A stretch of DNA of 64,000 nt from SAR202 cluster bacterium (GTDB taxonomy: Bacteria; Chloroflexota; Dehalococcoidia; Lucifugimonadales; UBA3495): the NCBI GenBank assembly GCA_013204585.1, contig JABMNL010000031.1, positions 1-64,000 on the forward strand. The letters are read 5' to 3'. Made by a program: the position numbers and the translations under genes. Below are positions 8,140 through 17,693 of the stretch, piece by piece. The first letter of the stretch is position 1. The number at the start of each line of letters is the position of its first letter. The notes under the pieces were generated by a model. The model ran no database searches, had not been told where the DNA came from, and saw only the letters and a program-made list of their open reading frames with translations.

Positions 8140-9144
8140 ATGAAGATATTCAAGAAACCGGCCCTGATACTGCTCTCATTATTGTTCGGTCTTTCTCTGC
8201 TGGCCACAGCCTGCGGCGGGGATTCGGAGCCTGAAGAACTAACAAAGGTATCGATTGCCCTGGACTGGTTCCCCTGGTCCAACCATTCCGGTCTTTACGT
8301 AGCCCAAGAACGAGGCTACTTCACCGACGAGGGACTGGAGGTAAACATCTACGTCCTCGGCGACCCAACCACGGTGCTCCAGACCGTTGGCGCAGGCCGG
8401 GATGATTTCGGCATCAGCTACCAACCGGAATTGCTCATCGCCAGGGAACAAGGCATCGAAGCGGTCTCCATCATGGCCATGGTCCAACATCCGCTCAACT
8501 CAGTGATGGCCTTGAAAGACTCCGGCATCCTCGAACCCAAAGACCTCAAGGGTAAGAAGGTCGGCGCAACTGGAGCAGCCTCGGACGAAGCACTAATCGA
8601 TACCATGCTGCGTAGCCAAGGGCTCACCATCGGCGATGTGGAAATGGTAAACGTCGGCTACGACCTTATTCCCGCCCTAATCAGCAAGAACGTAGACGCC
8701 ATTCTCGGCGCTTACTGGGTCCACGAGTCCATCTCGGCGAAAAATCTGGGCTTCGACCTGAACATCATGCGCATGGAAGAACATGGAGTACCAGACTTCT
8801 ACGAACTGGTGATTGTGGCCAGCGAGGACAAGATTGCCGATGAACCGGAGGTTGTCCAAAAGTTCGTCCGCGCCGTAACACGGGGGTACGAAGACGCCAT
8901 TGCCGACCCAGTCGACGCAGTAGCCGTGTTGAAGGCATTGAAGCCAGAGACCGACCTGGATATCGAAAACCCAGGCGTCAAGCTGTTAGCCCCATTGTGG
9001 GCAACCGATAACGGGGTGTTCGGCTGGCAAGAAAAAAGCCGCTGGGAGACGTTCGCCAATTGGTTGGTGGAGACCGGCCGGTTAACATCGGCCGACGATG
9101 TCTCCAACGCCTACGACAACAGTTTCGTTGAGGCCGCCAAATAA
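8140..9144 (+). CDS. thiY: NMT1/THI5-like substrate-binding lipoprotein (ThiY)
   Basis: A 334-residue secreted binding protein. The signal peptide ends in lipobox LATAC (Cys25). The mature protein begins with the family signature LDWFPWSNHSGLYVAQERGY, close to the ThiY/THI5 pattern. ThiY proteins bind N-formyl-aminopyrimidine or HMP for the thiamine salvage route. A good AAGGAGA ribosome site precedes the ATG. A gap of 99 bases after the permease carries no clear terminator, so co-transcription is likely. Confidence 0.9.
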   Translation: MKIFKKPALILLSLLFGLSLLATACGGDSEPEELTKVSIALDWFPWSNHSGLYVAQERGYFTDEGLEVNIYVLGDPTTVLQTVGAGRDDFGISYQPELLIAREQGIEAVSIMAMVQHPLNSVMALKDSGILEPKDLKGKKVGATGAASDEALIDTMLRSQGLTIGDVEMVNVGYDLIPALISKNVDAILGAYWVHESISAKNLGFDLNIMRMEEHGVPDFYELVIVASEDKIADEPEVVQKFVRAVTRGYEDAIADPVDAVAVLKALKPETDLDIENPGVKLLAPLWATDNGVFGWQEKSRWETFANWLVETGRLTSADDVSNAYDNSFVEAAK

Positions 9145-9230
9145 GAACGATTCAGGCCTGGCCCAGTGATATACTTTCTCCGGAATGGCCAGCCTGACCG
9201 GTCGGCCTAGTTATTGGGAGATAACAATAG

Positions 9231-9590
9231 ATGTCACTCTATTTTTTGTTGGGTTCCTTGACCCACGATGGGCAGCGGATGCTGCATGGCAACAAGAACC
9301 TCATTGGCGACCGCACGCGAGACTTGAAAGTTCCCGGCGCAGAGATACTTGGCCAATACGCCGTTTTAGGGCGGTACGATTTCGTGATTATGGCGGAGGC
9401 CGACGACAACGACGCCGTTGCTAGATTGTCCCTGGAACTGGGTATGATGACCGGACTCCATCTGGAAACTCTGCCGGCAATTCCCATCGGCTTCATGGGC
9501 GATGGGCCGCCCAAGGACCCGTTTGACGAGGCGGAGTCGGTTGGTCTCACCCCGGACTTCACTTCCGAGAGCGGTCCAGGCGACGAGTAA
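9231..9590 (+). CDS. GYD-domain-like small protein
   Basis: A 119-residue soluble protein resembling the GYD family: an N-terminal beta strand (LYFLLGSLT), then a GRYDFVIMAEADD segment where the family name motif G-Y/R-D lies. The function of GYD proteins is poorly known; a dimeric alpha/beta fold is expected. GGGAG precedes the ATG. A TATACT hexamer in the 9167-9181 motif may be its -10. The last 30 residues are acidic and probably disordered. Confidence 0.65.
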   Translation: MSLYFLLGSLTHDGQRMLHGNKNLIGDRTRDLKVPGAEILGQYAVLGRYDFVIMAEADDNDAVARLSLELGMMTGLHLETLPAIPIGFMGDGPPKDPFDEAESVGLTPDFTSESGPGDE

Positions 9591-9616
9591 ATTTTCCGGC
9601 CAGAAGGGCAAACCAA

Positions 9617-9985
9617 ATGACCTCACCGACCAACACATTCCATTCCCCCATCGAGATTAGCCCCAGAGACGGCTCCCGGTTTCAACGAGTGATAGTCGTG
9701 GCTGGCTCGGAAAATATCTATTCGGTGCTCCCCTCCACGCTGCTTGAGATGATTGGAGTCGTCCCCGAATGGGAATCCCGGTTCACCCTGCCCGGCGGCG
9801 GTTGGGAAATGCTGCCCATGGCCGAGGTGCGCATGCGTATCGACGGCCAAGAGCGCACCACCATCTGTGTGTATGGCAAGGCCGACGGTGATCCCATCCT
9901 GGGTCGCCACACCCTGGCCGCCTTCGGCCTAGCCGCCGACCACGAAGAGCAAAAGCTCATCCAAGCCGATATGTTTCTGAGCTAG
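9617..9985 (+). CDS. Retropepsin-like fold protein with altered active site
   Basis: A 122-residue protein that follows the layout of bacterial clan AA (retropepsin-like) aspartic proteases: a strand, then SVLPSTLLEMIGV, a middle hairpin, and LGRHTLAAFGLAADHEEQKLI at the end, matching the usual LLG...L...GL..D pattern. The catalytic VDTGA motif expected before SVLP is replaced by VVAGSENIY, so no aspartate is present. It is probably an inactive fold relative. It lies 26 bases after the GYD-like gene, probably co-transcribed. The family call is from pattern only. Confidence 0.5.
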   Translation: MTSPTNTFHSPIEISPRDGSRFQRVIVVAGSENIYSVLPSTLLEMIGVVPEWESRFTLPGGGWEMLPMAEVRMRIDGQERTTICVYGKADGDPILGRHTLAAFGLAADHEEQKLIQADMFLS

Positions 9986-10320
9986 GCACTCGCAAGGATG
10001 CTTAGCGTCAATAACACCGCTCGTGGAGAGTTCGTCGTACCCCGCACTGGGGACAGTGCATCTCTACCAAGGATATGACTTATGCGGCCCTTCGACGGAG
10101 CTCAGGACGAGCGGTGGAAATCCTAATCTTCAACACGATAATTCGCCATTCGTCATTCCAGCGAACGCTGGAATCCAGAATGCTCTGACGGAATGATGCC
10201 CGGCAACGGCAGCCAATCCACCTTCCGGCCTGCGCTGGAATGACGGTGAGGATGACTAACCCTATGAGCGATGAGAACCTATCAACCGCTCGTGGTGAGC
10301 TCGTCGAACCATTGCTCGAA
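9986..10320. repeat. Composite intergenic repeat region
   Basis: A gene-free stretch with two nested repeat families. Positions 10075-10115 (GACTTATGCGGCC, then TTCGACGGAGCTCAGGACG) match 13721-13761 in inverted orientation with about one mismatch. Positions 10284-10310 hold another, diverged and inverted copy. Between them, 10151-10170 (CGTCATTCCAGCG...) and 10227-10246 form an inverted pair of a second REP-like family. No protein is supported here. Confidence 0.65.
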
Positions 10321-10355
10321 GTATGCCAAGACTCACTGGCCATCGCCCCCTGCGG

Positions 10356-10361
10356 TATAAT
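10356..10361 (+). promoter_or_regulatory. Possible -10 element of ileS
   Basis: A perfect TATAAT hexamer about 110 bases before ileS. No convincing -35 hexamer lies 16-18 bases upstream, so this is a weak call. Confidence 0.3.
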
Positions 10362-10416
10362 GTCCGATTAGTAAGACAATCGACGTTATAACACCAGTTC
10401 CGGGACCCGTTTCTCA

Positions 10417-10454
10417 CCGGAACCCCCCAATTAAACCGGAACCCCCCAATTAAA
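10417..10454 (+). repeat. Tandem 19-bp repeat in ileS leader
   Basis: Two exact copies of CCGGAACCCCCCAATTAAA lie back to back, directly before the AAAAGGAAC ribosome site of ileS. No T-box features (such as a specifier loop or the TGGNACC motif) are evident. The meaning is unknown. Confidence 0.8.
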
Positions 10455-10470
10455 AGGAACACTTTTCCGA

Positions 10471-13400
10471 ATGTTTAAGTCCGTATCCAGCCGCGTCAGT
10501 TTCCCTGCGTTGGACGCCACCGTCCTCCAGCATTGGAACGACAAAGATGTCTTTAAGCGCACCGAGTCCGAACGCCAGGACGCGCCCCTTTTCATGATGT
10601 ACGAGGGCCCGCCCACAGCCAACGGCAGCCCCGGCATTCACCACGTTTTGGCCCGCGTTTTCAAAGACGTCATCTGCCGCTACCGCACCATGAAGGGCTA
10701 CCGTGTGCAGCGCAAAGGCGGCTGGGACACCCACGGCCTGCCCGTAGAACTTGAGGTCGAGAAAGAACTGGGCCTAAAGAGCAAAAGGGACATCGAAGAG
10801 TACGGCATCGAGGCGTTCAACCAGAAGTGCCGGGACAGCGTCTTCCGCTACGTAAAAGAGTGGGAGACCATGACCGACCGCATCGGCTACTGGGTCGACA
10901 TGGAAGACCCCTACGTCACCCTGCACAACAACTACATCGAGTCCGGCTGGTGGATGCTAAAGACCCTGTGGGACCGGGACCTGCTCTACCAAACCATGCG
11001 CGGCACTCCCCACTGCCCCCGCTGCGTAACCAGCCTCAGCTCCCACGAAGTCGCCCTGGGCTACCGAGAGAACACGCCAGACCCATCGGTCTTTATCAAG
11101 TTTCAGGTGGACCCAGCCGCATCTTCAGGCAAGCCCGAAGTCTTAGAAAAGTTGGGCGCGGATAAACTTCCGGTCTTCCTATTGGCCTGGACTACCACGC
11201 CCTGGACATTGCCCGGCAATACCGGCCTGGCGGTGGACGAAAACGCCGACTACAGCATTGTGGAACTGGAAGACGAAAGTGGCCGCCACCGTTTGGTGTT
11301 GGCCCAAGCCTTGCTGGCCGCCAACATGCGGCAGGAACACAACGTCGTCGGCTCAGTAAAAGGCTCCGACCTAGTGGGCCTGGGTTACACGCCCCTTTAC
11401 CACCCTGCGGAATTCGGCTCACAGATACGCCATTTCGTGCGTCGGCCTGGCCCCGGCGGCGCAATGGTCTCCGAACTGGAAGACGGTGGCGAGTTCGCGC
11501 CCAAGGTTATCTCCGCTGCCTTTGTGTCGTTGGACGACGGCACCGGCATCGTCCACATCGCCCCAGCCTTCGGCGATGAAGACCTTGGTGTGGGCCGGGA
11601 CAAAGAATTAGCATTCGTGCAGCCCGTCGATTTGCAGGGCATCATCACCGGCAACTACCCCTTCGCCGGCAAGTTCGTGAAGACCGCCGACAAAGAAATC
11701 ATGGAAGAGCTCAAGGGTCGCGGTCTGCTGTACCACCAAGACGTCTATCGGCACACCTACCCCTTCTGCTGGCGCTGCGACACCCCACTGCTCTACTACG
11801 CCAAGAGTTCCTGGTACATCAGAACGTCAGCCCTGAAAGACCAATTAGTCAGCGGCAACGACACCATCAATTGGTACCCCGAATACATCAAGGACGGACG
11901 CTTCGGCGAATGGCTGCGCAACAACGTAGACTGGGCCATTTCCCGGGAGCGCTACTGGGGCACGCCCATCCCCATCTGGCGATGCCAAGAATGCAGCCAC
12001 ACCATTTGCGTCGGCGGCGTAGATGAACTGCGCGGCATGGCCGGGGCCAACAGAGCATTAAACGCCGACAACCTGGACCTGCACCGCCCCTACGTCGACA
12101 ACGTAGTCCTAGCCTGCACCGCTGAAGGCTGCTCCGGCGAGATGCGGCGCATTCCCGAGGTCATGGATGCCTGGTTCGACTCGGGTGCCATGCCCTTCGC
12201 CCAGTGGCACTACCCCTTCGAAAACGACACCATCGACACCGACGGTCGGTTCCCAGCCGACTATATCTGCGAGGCAGTGGACCAGACTCGTGGTTGGTTC
12301 TACAGCCTGCACGCTCTGTCCACTCTGCTCAAGGGCCAACCCGCGTACAAAAACGTCATCTGCCTGGGCCTAATTCTTGATGAGAAGGGCCGGAAGATGA
12401 GCAAGCGGGTGGGCAACGTAGTCGAGCCCCTAGGAGTGCTGGACGAGCACGGCGCCGACGCCCTGCGCTGGTATCTGTTCACTGCGTCCCATCCGGGAGA
12501 GCCAAGGCGGTTCTCCGCCAAGCTGGTTAGCGAGACCCTGCGAAGGGTGATGCTCACGCTGTGGAACGTCCACTCCTTCTTCACCAGTTACGCCGAAATC
12601 GACAAATTCGACCCGTCCCAAAAACCCGCCGACTGGAAGCCCGAGAACGAGTTGGACCGCTGGGTATTGTCAGAATTGAACACCCTGATTGCCCAGGTCG
12701 ATGGCTTCATGGACGGCTACGACCCCACCAACGCGGGACGACGCATCCAGGAGTTCATCGACCAGCTATCCAACTGGTACGTGCGCCGCAGCCGCCGCCG
12801 CTTCTGGCGAAACGAGGGCGATTCCGACAAGCTGTCGGGCTATATCACTCTGCACACCTGCCTGGTGACCGTGGCCAAACTGATGGCCCCCTTGGCACCC
12901 TTCGTCGCCGAGGAGATTTACCAAAACTTGGTCTGCGCCGTGAATCCATCGGCGCCCGACAGCGTCCATCTGGCCGAGTACCCAGTATCCGACCCAGCCT
13001 TGATTGACGAACCGCTGATGGAAGCCACCCGGTTGGCCATGCGGATTGCCAGCATGGGCCGTGGCGCACGCTCCAAGGCTGGCTTAAAAGTGCGCCAACC
13101 CCTGGCCAATGTGTTCGTGAAAATCAGAATCCCCGCCGAGCGTGGGTACATCGACCAGGTACGCGCCCAGGTGATGGAAGAACTGAACATCAAGGACATC
13201 CAAGTCATCGAGAATGACGCGCCGCTCGTCAAACAGTTTCTGGAGCAGGCTGGCGACCAGACAGAAACGATTGTCTCGGTGGACAACTACACTGCATCGC
13301 TGGATGGCGACTATATGGTGGTCGTCGATGGGGCCATTACCCCGGAACTGGCGGAAGAGGGCCTGGCCCGCGAGGTCGTCCACCGCATCCAGGGTATGCG

Positions 13401-13620
13401 CCGCGCCGCCAACTTTGATGTCACCGACCGTATAGTGACCTACTACCTAGGCCCGGATGAATTCCTAAAGGTCATGCAGGGAACATTCTCAGACTACATC
13501 CGCGACGAGACCCTAAGCACCAAACTGGTTGAAGGTGCCGCCGACCCAAGCGCCGAAGCCGCGACTGAAGAAACCAAGGTGGAAGGCATGGAGATTACCC
13601 TCGCCGTGCACCGGGCGTAA
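10471..13620 (+). CDS. ileS: Isoleucyl-tRNA synthetase
   Basis: A 1049-residue class I aminoacyl-tRNA synthetase that charges tRNA-Ile with isoleucine. Seen: HIGH-type signature GIHH at residues 55-58, the editing (CP1) domain with TTTPWTLPGNTGL, a zinc-type CWRC segment, KMSKR at residues 642-646, and a long C-terminal anticodon-binding region. The length and sequence style (GGWDTHGLPVELEVEKELG) fit the long type-2 IleRS found in some bacteria and eukaryotes, a type often linked to mupirocin tolerance. That property is family knowledge, not shown here. The gene is bracketed by inverted repeats. Confidence 0.96.
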   Translation: MFKSVSSRVSFPALDATVLQHWNDKDVFKRTESERQDAPLFMMYEGPPTANGSPGIHHVLARVFKDVICRYRTMKGYRVQRKGGWDTHGLPVELEVEKELGLKSKRDIEEYGIEAFNQKCRDSVFRYVKEWETMTDRIGYWVDMEDPYVTLHNNYIESGWWMLKTLWDRDLLYQTMRGTPHCPRCVTSLSSHEVALGYRENTPDPSVFIKFQVDPAASSGKPEVLEKLGADKLPVFLLAWTTTPWTLPGNTGLAVDENADYSIVELEDESGRHRLVLAQALLAANMRQEHNVVGSVKGSDLVGLGYTPLYHPAEFGSQIRHFVRRPGPGGAMVSELEDGGEFAPKVISAAFVSLDDGTGIVHIAPAFGDEDLGVGRDKELAFVQPVDLQGIITGNYPFAGKFVKTADKEIMEELKGRGLLYHQDVYRHTYPFCWRCDTPLLYYAKSSWYIRTSALKDQLVSGNDTINWYPEYIKDGRFGEWLRNNVDWAISRERYWGTPIPIWRCQECSHTICVGGVDELRGMAGANRALNADNLDLHRPYVDNVVLACTAEGCSGEMRRIPEVMDAWFDSGAMPFAQWHYPFENDTIDTDGRFPADYICEAVDQTRGWFYSLHALSTLLKGQPAYKNVICLGLILDEKGRKMSKRVGNVVEPLGVLDEHGADALRWYLFTASHPGEPRRFSAKLVSETLRRVMLTLWNVHSFFTSYAEIDKFDPSQKPADWKPENELDRWVLSELNTLIAQVDGFMDGYDPTNAGRRIQEFIDQLSNWYVRRSRRRFWRNEGDSDKLSGYITLHTCLVTVAKLMAPLAPFVAEEIYQNLVCAVNPSAPDSVHLAEYPVSDPALIDEPLMEATRLAMRIASMGRGARSKAGLKVRQPLANVFVKIRIPAERGYIDQVRAQVMEELNIKDIQVIENDAPLVKQFLEQAGDQTETIVSVDNYTASLDGDYMVVVDGAITPELAEEGLAREVVHRIQGMRRAANFDVTDRIVTYYLGPDEFLKVMQGTFSDYIRDETLSTKLVEGAADPSAEAATEETKVEGMEITLAVHRA

Positions 13621-13641
13621 CTCACACCGCTTACCCAAGGC

Positions 13642-13761
13642 CGGTGGTTCGACGGGCTCACCATGAGCGGTCGATGGGTCTTGATTGTTCAGCGCACAGT
13701 GAAGTCCAAGTCTCGGCGCAACCGCTCGTCCTGAGCTCCGTCGAAAGGCCGCATAAGTCAT
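13642..13761. repeat. Inverted-repeat element after ileS
   Basis: The left arm is GGTTCGACGGGCTCACCATG (from about 13646). The right arm, 13721-13761, is the reverse complement of 10075-10115. This is a small palindromic intergenic element of the same family as 10075-10320 and 32239-32316. A partial further copy (GGTGAGCTCAGGACGAC) lies near 13799. Confidence 0.65.
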
Positions 13762-13831
13762 GTCCCTGGGTAAGAAAGCGCTTACCCAACGCGTGGTCCG
13801 GTGAGCTCAGGACGACTTGAGAGTGGGGCGG

Positions 13832-16800
13832 TCAATCGCTGGCGAGCGCCTTGCGCACCGCCGGGTGGTTCAAGAACCCTTCACGTACTTCCGGCCTGCC
13901 GCAATGATCGGCTATGTAGCCGATGAGTTCCCGGCACTGTCGGAGCAGTTGCTCTTTATCTTCCTGTCGATCTTCCAATGCCGCAACCTGGCTCAATTCA
14001 AAGAGGATACGCCATAGGGTCAGCCGCGAACCGCGGGCTTCAGCAATCTCCCGCGCCTTGCCCAGTTCTTCCCTGGCTTCGTCGATTCGGTCCAGAGCAA
14101 TTAACGCCTGACCCCTGATTCGGAGCAGGTCAGGAAGGACAATATCAGCACTTAATTCTCCAGCTTGACCGTGAGATTTGATGTCGTAATCTAAGACCAG
14201 CTGGAATTCTTTCTTCGCCAACAGCAATTCGCCTCTGACCACATCGGGCAAAGAGGTGAGTATGCCAAAGTATTCTAGTTGGCGCTTGGACTCCAATTCG
14301 GGCTGTTCATATAGGAATTGCAGAGACTCTGCGGCTTCGGGTAGGCGACCTGTATAGACATATGCCAATGCCATTGGGGTACGAAATCGCCAACTTTGCT
14401 CCGAATTTAGCATGTTGGTTGCGAGGAGAGCTTTGTCGAGCGCTGATTCACTCATGCTGAGGAGCGCGTAAATGGCGGCGGCGGTTGCGTGAAGAAATTC
14501 AGTGACGATACCTGCATCTACGATTTCACTCAGCTTCTCAATCCCGTTTTCAGTCGCTGCCAATGCACTGGCAATATCACCGGAATTCATGTGGGATTGG
14601 ACGGAGATTACGAGGCCGATCACCTCCAAATGTACGCTGCCAATAGACCGGCTGATGTCCAGCCCATCCTGCCCGAATTCGCTTGCTTCGGCGAAATCCC
14701 CCTGGGCATATAGAACTCCGGCGGTATTGTAGAGATTGTCGGCTAACATCGTCATGTTGCCGATGGAGCGCCAGTGTGCTCGAGCGCCTTCCAGCGCTAC
14801 TTTGGCTGCGGGGAATTGTTCCACTGCAACATGGGCGCGGGCGATATCTTGCAATGAAAACGCAATTTGGTCTTTCAGATTATATTGCCGGGCGATTTGC
14901 AGCGACCGCTCACCAAACTCCAGGGCCTTGTAAAAATCATCACCGGCCAAGACCTCAATGAGAAGGCTGTTCCATAGAATTTTGGCCTCGGAAGGGTGAT
15001 CACCTAATTGCTGTGCCAAGATTAGTGACCGTTCCGACAACGTCCTTGCCCTTGCTGCGTCAGGTCGTCCCGAGAGGGTCGAATGGATTGTGACCATTGG
15101 AATCAATGCTGCCATTTCCAGGGCGGCATCCTGAGCTTTTCGACCCAGGTCTTCTAGTTCTCGGTATCCAGCCAGAGCTTCATCGTGCTGGCCACTGACT
15201 TCCTGGGCGCGTCCTCTGGCCATAAACAGGGCGATGAGCTGCTCGTTTGATGAACCAGCCTCCTGCGCCATCTCTATGGCGCGGGTGTAGTGGGTGATGG
15301 CCTCATTGTTGGCATACAGCCTGGCCGATTTGTCACCGGCCAGGATTGAATATTTCAAAGCCCTTTCGTTGCTACCCGCTTGATAGAAGTGATGTGCCAA
15401 TAGGTGGGCATTTTCCTCCAACCGGTCACTGAACAGCCGTTCAACGGCCTCTCCGACGTTCAGGTGGAACTCCCGACGCTCACGTAGGAGGATCGAGTTA
15501 TACGCCGCTTCCCTTGTGAGGTCATGCTGGAAGATATATTCCAACTCTGGGACTCGGGTCGCCTCACGGATCAGCTCCGCCCGCTGGAGCGTGTTGAGGT
15601 GGCGTGCCAGGGTGTTACCGGGCTCACATATCTCCTCTAAGACACCAAGGTGGAACGACCGACCGATAACCGAGCTCTTTTGCAGGGTACGCCGCTCGTC
15701 CTCCTCCAGCCGGTCGATCCTGGCGGTCAACAAGGCCAGGAGGTTATCGGGAATTGAGATTGCATCGACGTTCGTATCGGCCTGCCAGTGGGCGCCGGTT
15801 TCATCGCGGGTAATGACCCCGCTGTCAATAAGTGTGCGGATGAACTCTTCAATAAAGAACGGGTTGCCATCGGTCTTCTGCAAGATTGTCCGGCGCAGTT
15901 GGGTCGGCAGGTTAGATATGCCAAGCAGGTTTTCAAACAACTCATCGCTGTCTTCGTCTGTTAGGGCGGTCAGGTTAATCTCGGTGTAAACATGGGAATA
16001 TCCGGTCTCGGCGGCCTGTTTTGCACGCCAGGCCGCCGACTGCCGCTCTGGACGGAACGAGCAGAGTATGAGCAGCGGGGCCTCTTCAATTAGGGGAAAT
16101 AAATCGATTATGAGCTGTACTGAAGCAGGATCAGCCCAATGCAAATCGTCCATCACGATGACCGTGGGCGAGTGGGAAGCAACCGCGCGCCACCAACCGT
16201 GACAGGCCTCGTGGAGTTCGCGTTGTGCGGCTTCGCCCTGTGACTGCTTACCATCTGACGCGGTTTCAAACGCCAATAATACCGACATGGCCTTCACCAC
16301 CGCCGATTGGATCTCCGGCGGAAAACCCACCGGCGCCACGGCAACCTTGGCCCGCACGGTTTCAATGGAATCGTTGTCGGCCACGCCAAAGACCTGGAGC
16401 ATCTGTTGGGAGAATAGCCCGTACGGCCGGGTGGTGTCGTAAGATACCCCGCGACATTCAATCCAAGGCGCTGCGCTGCCGGCGATCTGCTCCCAGCAGG
16501 CGTGCAGTTCATTGAGCAGGCTGGATTTGCCAAGTCCGGCCTCGCCGGTCAGACAAACGAGCGCCCCTCGGCCATCGTGCAGTCGATTCAGAACCTGCCG
16601 CAACTCGTTAATCTCTTTAACACGTCCAACCAGCGGCGAGCTTAGGCCCTCAATGCCTCGCATCCGGCCGGGTTCGGCCTTCTTACTCAGAACCCGGTAT
16701 GCCGTGACCGGCGCTGTTTTGCCCTTGACCCCAACCTCTTCGGGCGCGTCGAAATCGAATAACGGAGCAATCAGACTGTGGGTGTCGCCGGAGATATGCA

Positions 16801-17560
16801 CGGTGCCGGGCTGGGCAGTCTGTTCCATGCGGGCTGCCAAGTTGATGGCGTCGCCCATGGCGGTGTACTCCACCCGCAGGTCGGAGCCGACTTCCCCGAC
16901 CACCACGAGGCCAGTGTTAATCCCGACCCGCACGCCGAAGTCGAGGTTCCATTTACTTTTAACTTCAGCTTGATAGGCGTGAATGCCCTCGATGATGTCT
17001 AGACCGGCGAGCACTGCCCGCTGGGGGTCGTCTTCGTGGGCGATGGGCGCGCCAAAGAAGGCCAAGATTGCGTCGCCCATGAGCCGGGCGACGGTGCCTT
17101 CATACCGATAGATGGGCGAGATTAGGTGCTTAAACGCACCGTTCATAATCTCCGCCCATTCTTCAGGGTCCAATCTCTCAGCGGCGGCGGTCGATCCGGT
17201 GACATCGCAGAACAGCATGGTTACCACGCGACGTTCGCCCGAAGCAGCGCCCGCGCGGCGGGCACCTTCCAGCTTGGCCAGGAGTTCTTTAGGGATGTAC
17301 TGCTCCAGCCGTTCGCGACCGGAATCGGCGGCCACCGGCCCGGCCGTATGGATTGGCTGGGCTGGCTGGGCTGGTCGGGTGGGTGAACCTGAATCACGCT
17401 CGGCGGCGGCCAGGTACGAGAGGGCGTCCTGATTCTCAGGGTCGAGTCTCAATACGGACCGGGCGCGCTCTGCTACCAGCGTCCAGTCCTGGCTGGAAAT
17501 CGCCTCCTCAGTCTCATCCAGGAGACGATCAATCTGTCTTTGTATACGTTCGCTGGGCAT
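13832..17560 (-). CDS. Class III nucleotide cyclase / AAA ATPase / TPR protein
   Basis: A 1242-residue multidomain signalling protein. A short TPR-like N-terminus (residues 1-60) and a Pro/Ala linker precede a class III cyclase domain (about 108-290), then an AAA-type ATPase (Walker A GEAGLGKS at 339-346, Walker B VIVMDDLHW near 470), then TPR-like helices to the end. Metal aspartates are seen at 119 (FCDVTGST) and 163 (MGDAIL), with transition-state Asn240 and Arg244 (NLAAR). The purine-specifying Lys/Asp pair is Arg159/Thr233, so the product (cAMP or other) is uncertain; Thr there is typical of class IIIb. No membrane segment was seen. It is likely a stand-alone sensor-regulator. Confidence 0.85.
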   Translation of the reverse strand: MPSERIQRQIDRLLDETEEAISSQDWTLVAERARSVLRLDPENQDALSYLAAAERDSGSPTRPAQPAQPIHTAGPVAADSGRERLEQYIPKELLAKLEGARRAGAASGERRVVTMLFCDVTGSTAAAERLDPEEWAEIMNGAFKHLISPIYRYEGTVARLMGDAILAFFGAPIAHEDDPQRAVLAGLDIIEGIHAYQAEVKSKWNLDFGVRVGINTGLVVVGEVGSDLRVEYTAMGDAINLAARMEQTAQPGTVHISGDTHSLIAPLFDFDAPEEVGVKGKTAPVTAYRVLSKKAEPGRMRGIEGLSSPLVGRVKEINELRQVLNRLHDGRGALVCLTGEAGLGKSSLLNELHACWEQIAGSAAPWIECRGVSYDTTRPYGLFSQQMLQVFGVADNDSIETVRAKVAVAPVGFPPEIQSAVVKAMSVLLAFETASDGKQSQGEAAQRELHEACHGWWRAVASHSPTVIVMDDLHWADPASVQLIIDLFPLIEEAPLLILCSFRPERQSAAWRAKQAAETGYSHVYTEINLTALTDEDSDELFENLLGISNLPTQLRRTILQKTDGNPFFIEEFIRTLIDSGVITRDETGAHWQADTNVDAISIPDNLLALLTARIDRLEEDERRTLQKSSVIGRSFHLGVLEEICEPGNTLARHLNTLQRAELIREATRVPELEYIFQHDLTREAAYNSILLRERREFHLNVGEAVERLFSDRLEENAHLLAHHFYQAGSNERALKYSILAGDKSARLYANNEAITHYTRAIEMAQEAGSSNEQLIALFMARGRAQEVSGQHDEALAGYRELEDLGRKAQDAALEMAALIPMVTIHSTLSGRPDAARARTLSERSLILAQQLGDHPSEAKILWNSLLIEVLAGDDFYKALEFGERSLQIARQYNLKDQIAFSLQDIARAHVAVEQFPAAKVALEGARAHWRSIGNMTMLADNLYNTAGVLYAQGDFAEASEFGQDGLDISRSIGSVHLEVIGLVISVQSHMNSGDIASALAATENGIEKLSEIVDAGIVTEFLHATAAAIYALLSMSESALDKALLATNMLNSEQSWRFRTPMALAYVYTGRLPEAAESLQFLYEQPELESKRQLEYFGILTSLPDVVRGELLLAKKEFQLVLDYDIKSHGQAGELSADIVLPDLLRIRGQALIALDRIDEAREELGKAREIAEARGSRLTLWRILFELSQVAALEDRQEDKEQLLRQCRELIGYIADHCGRPEVREGFLNHPAVRKALASD

Positions 17561-17693
17561 GATGGATGAATACTAATACCGGCACGATGGGCATGTCTAC
17601 GACATCGTGCCTGTCATACGGTGCGAACGGACTGCTTGGACTAGTGGCGAGGTGGGAGAACAAAAGCACGGCGAATGAGTTCTCATCGCCTCA

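Noticed and set aside
10420-10470. T-box leader for ileS
   Set aside because: No specifier stem or TGGNACC-type sequence; only a tandem repeat is present.
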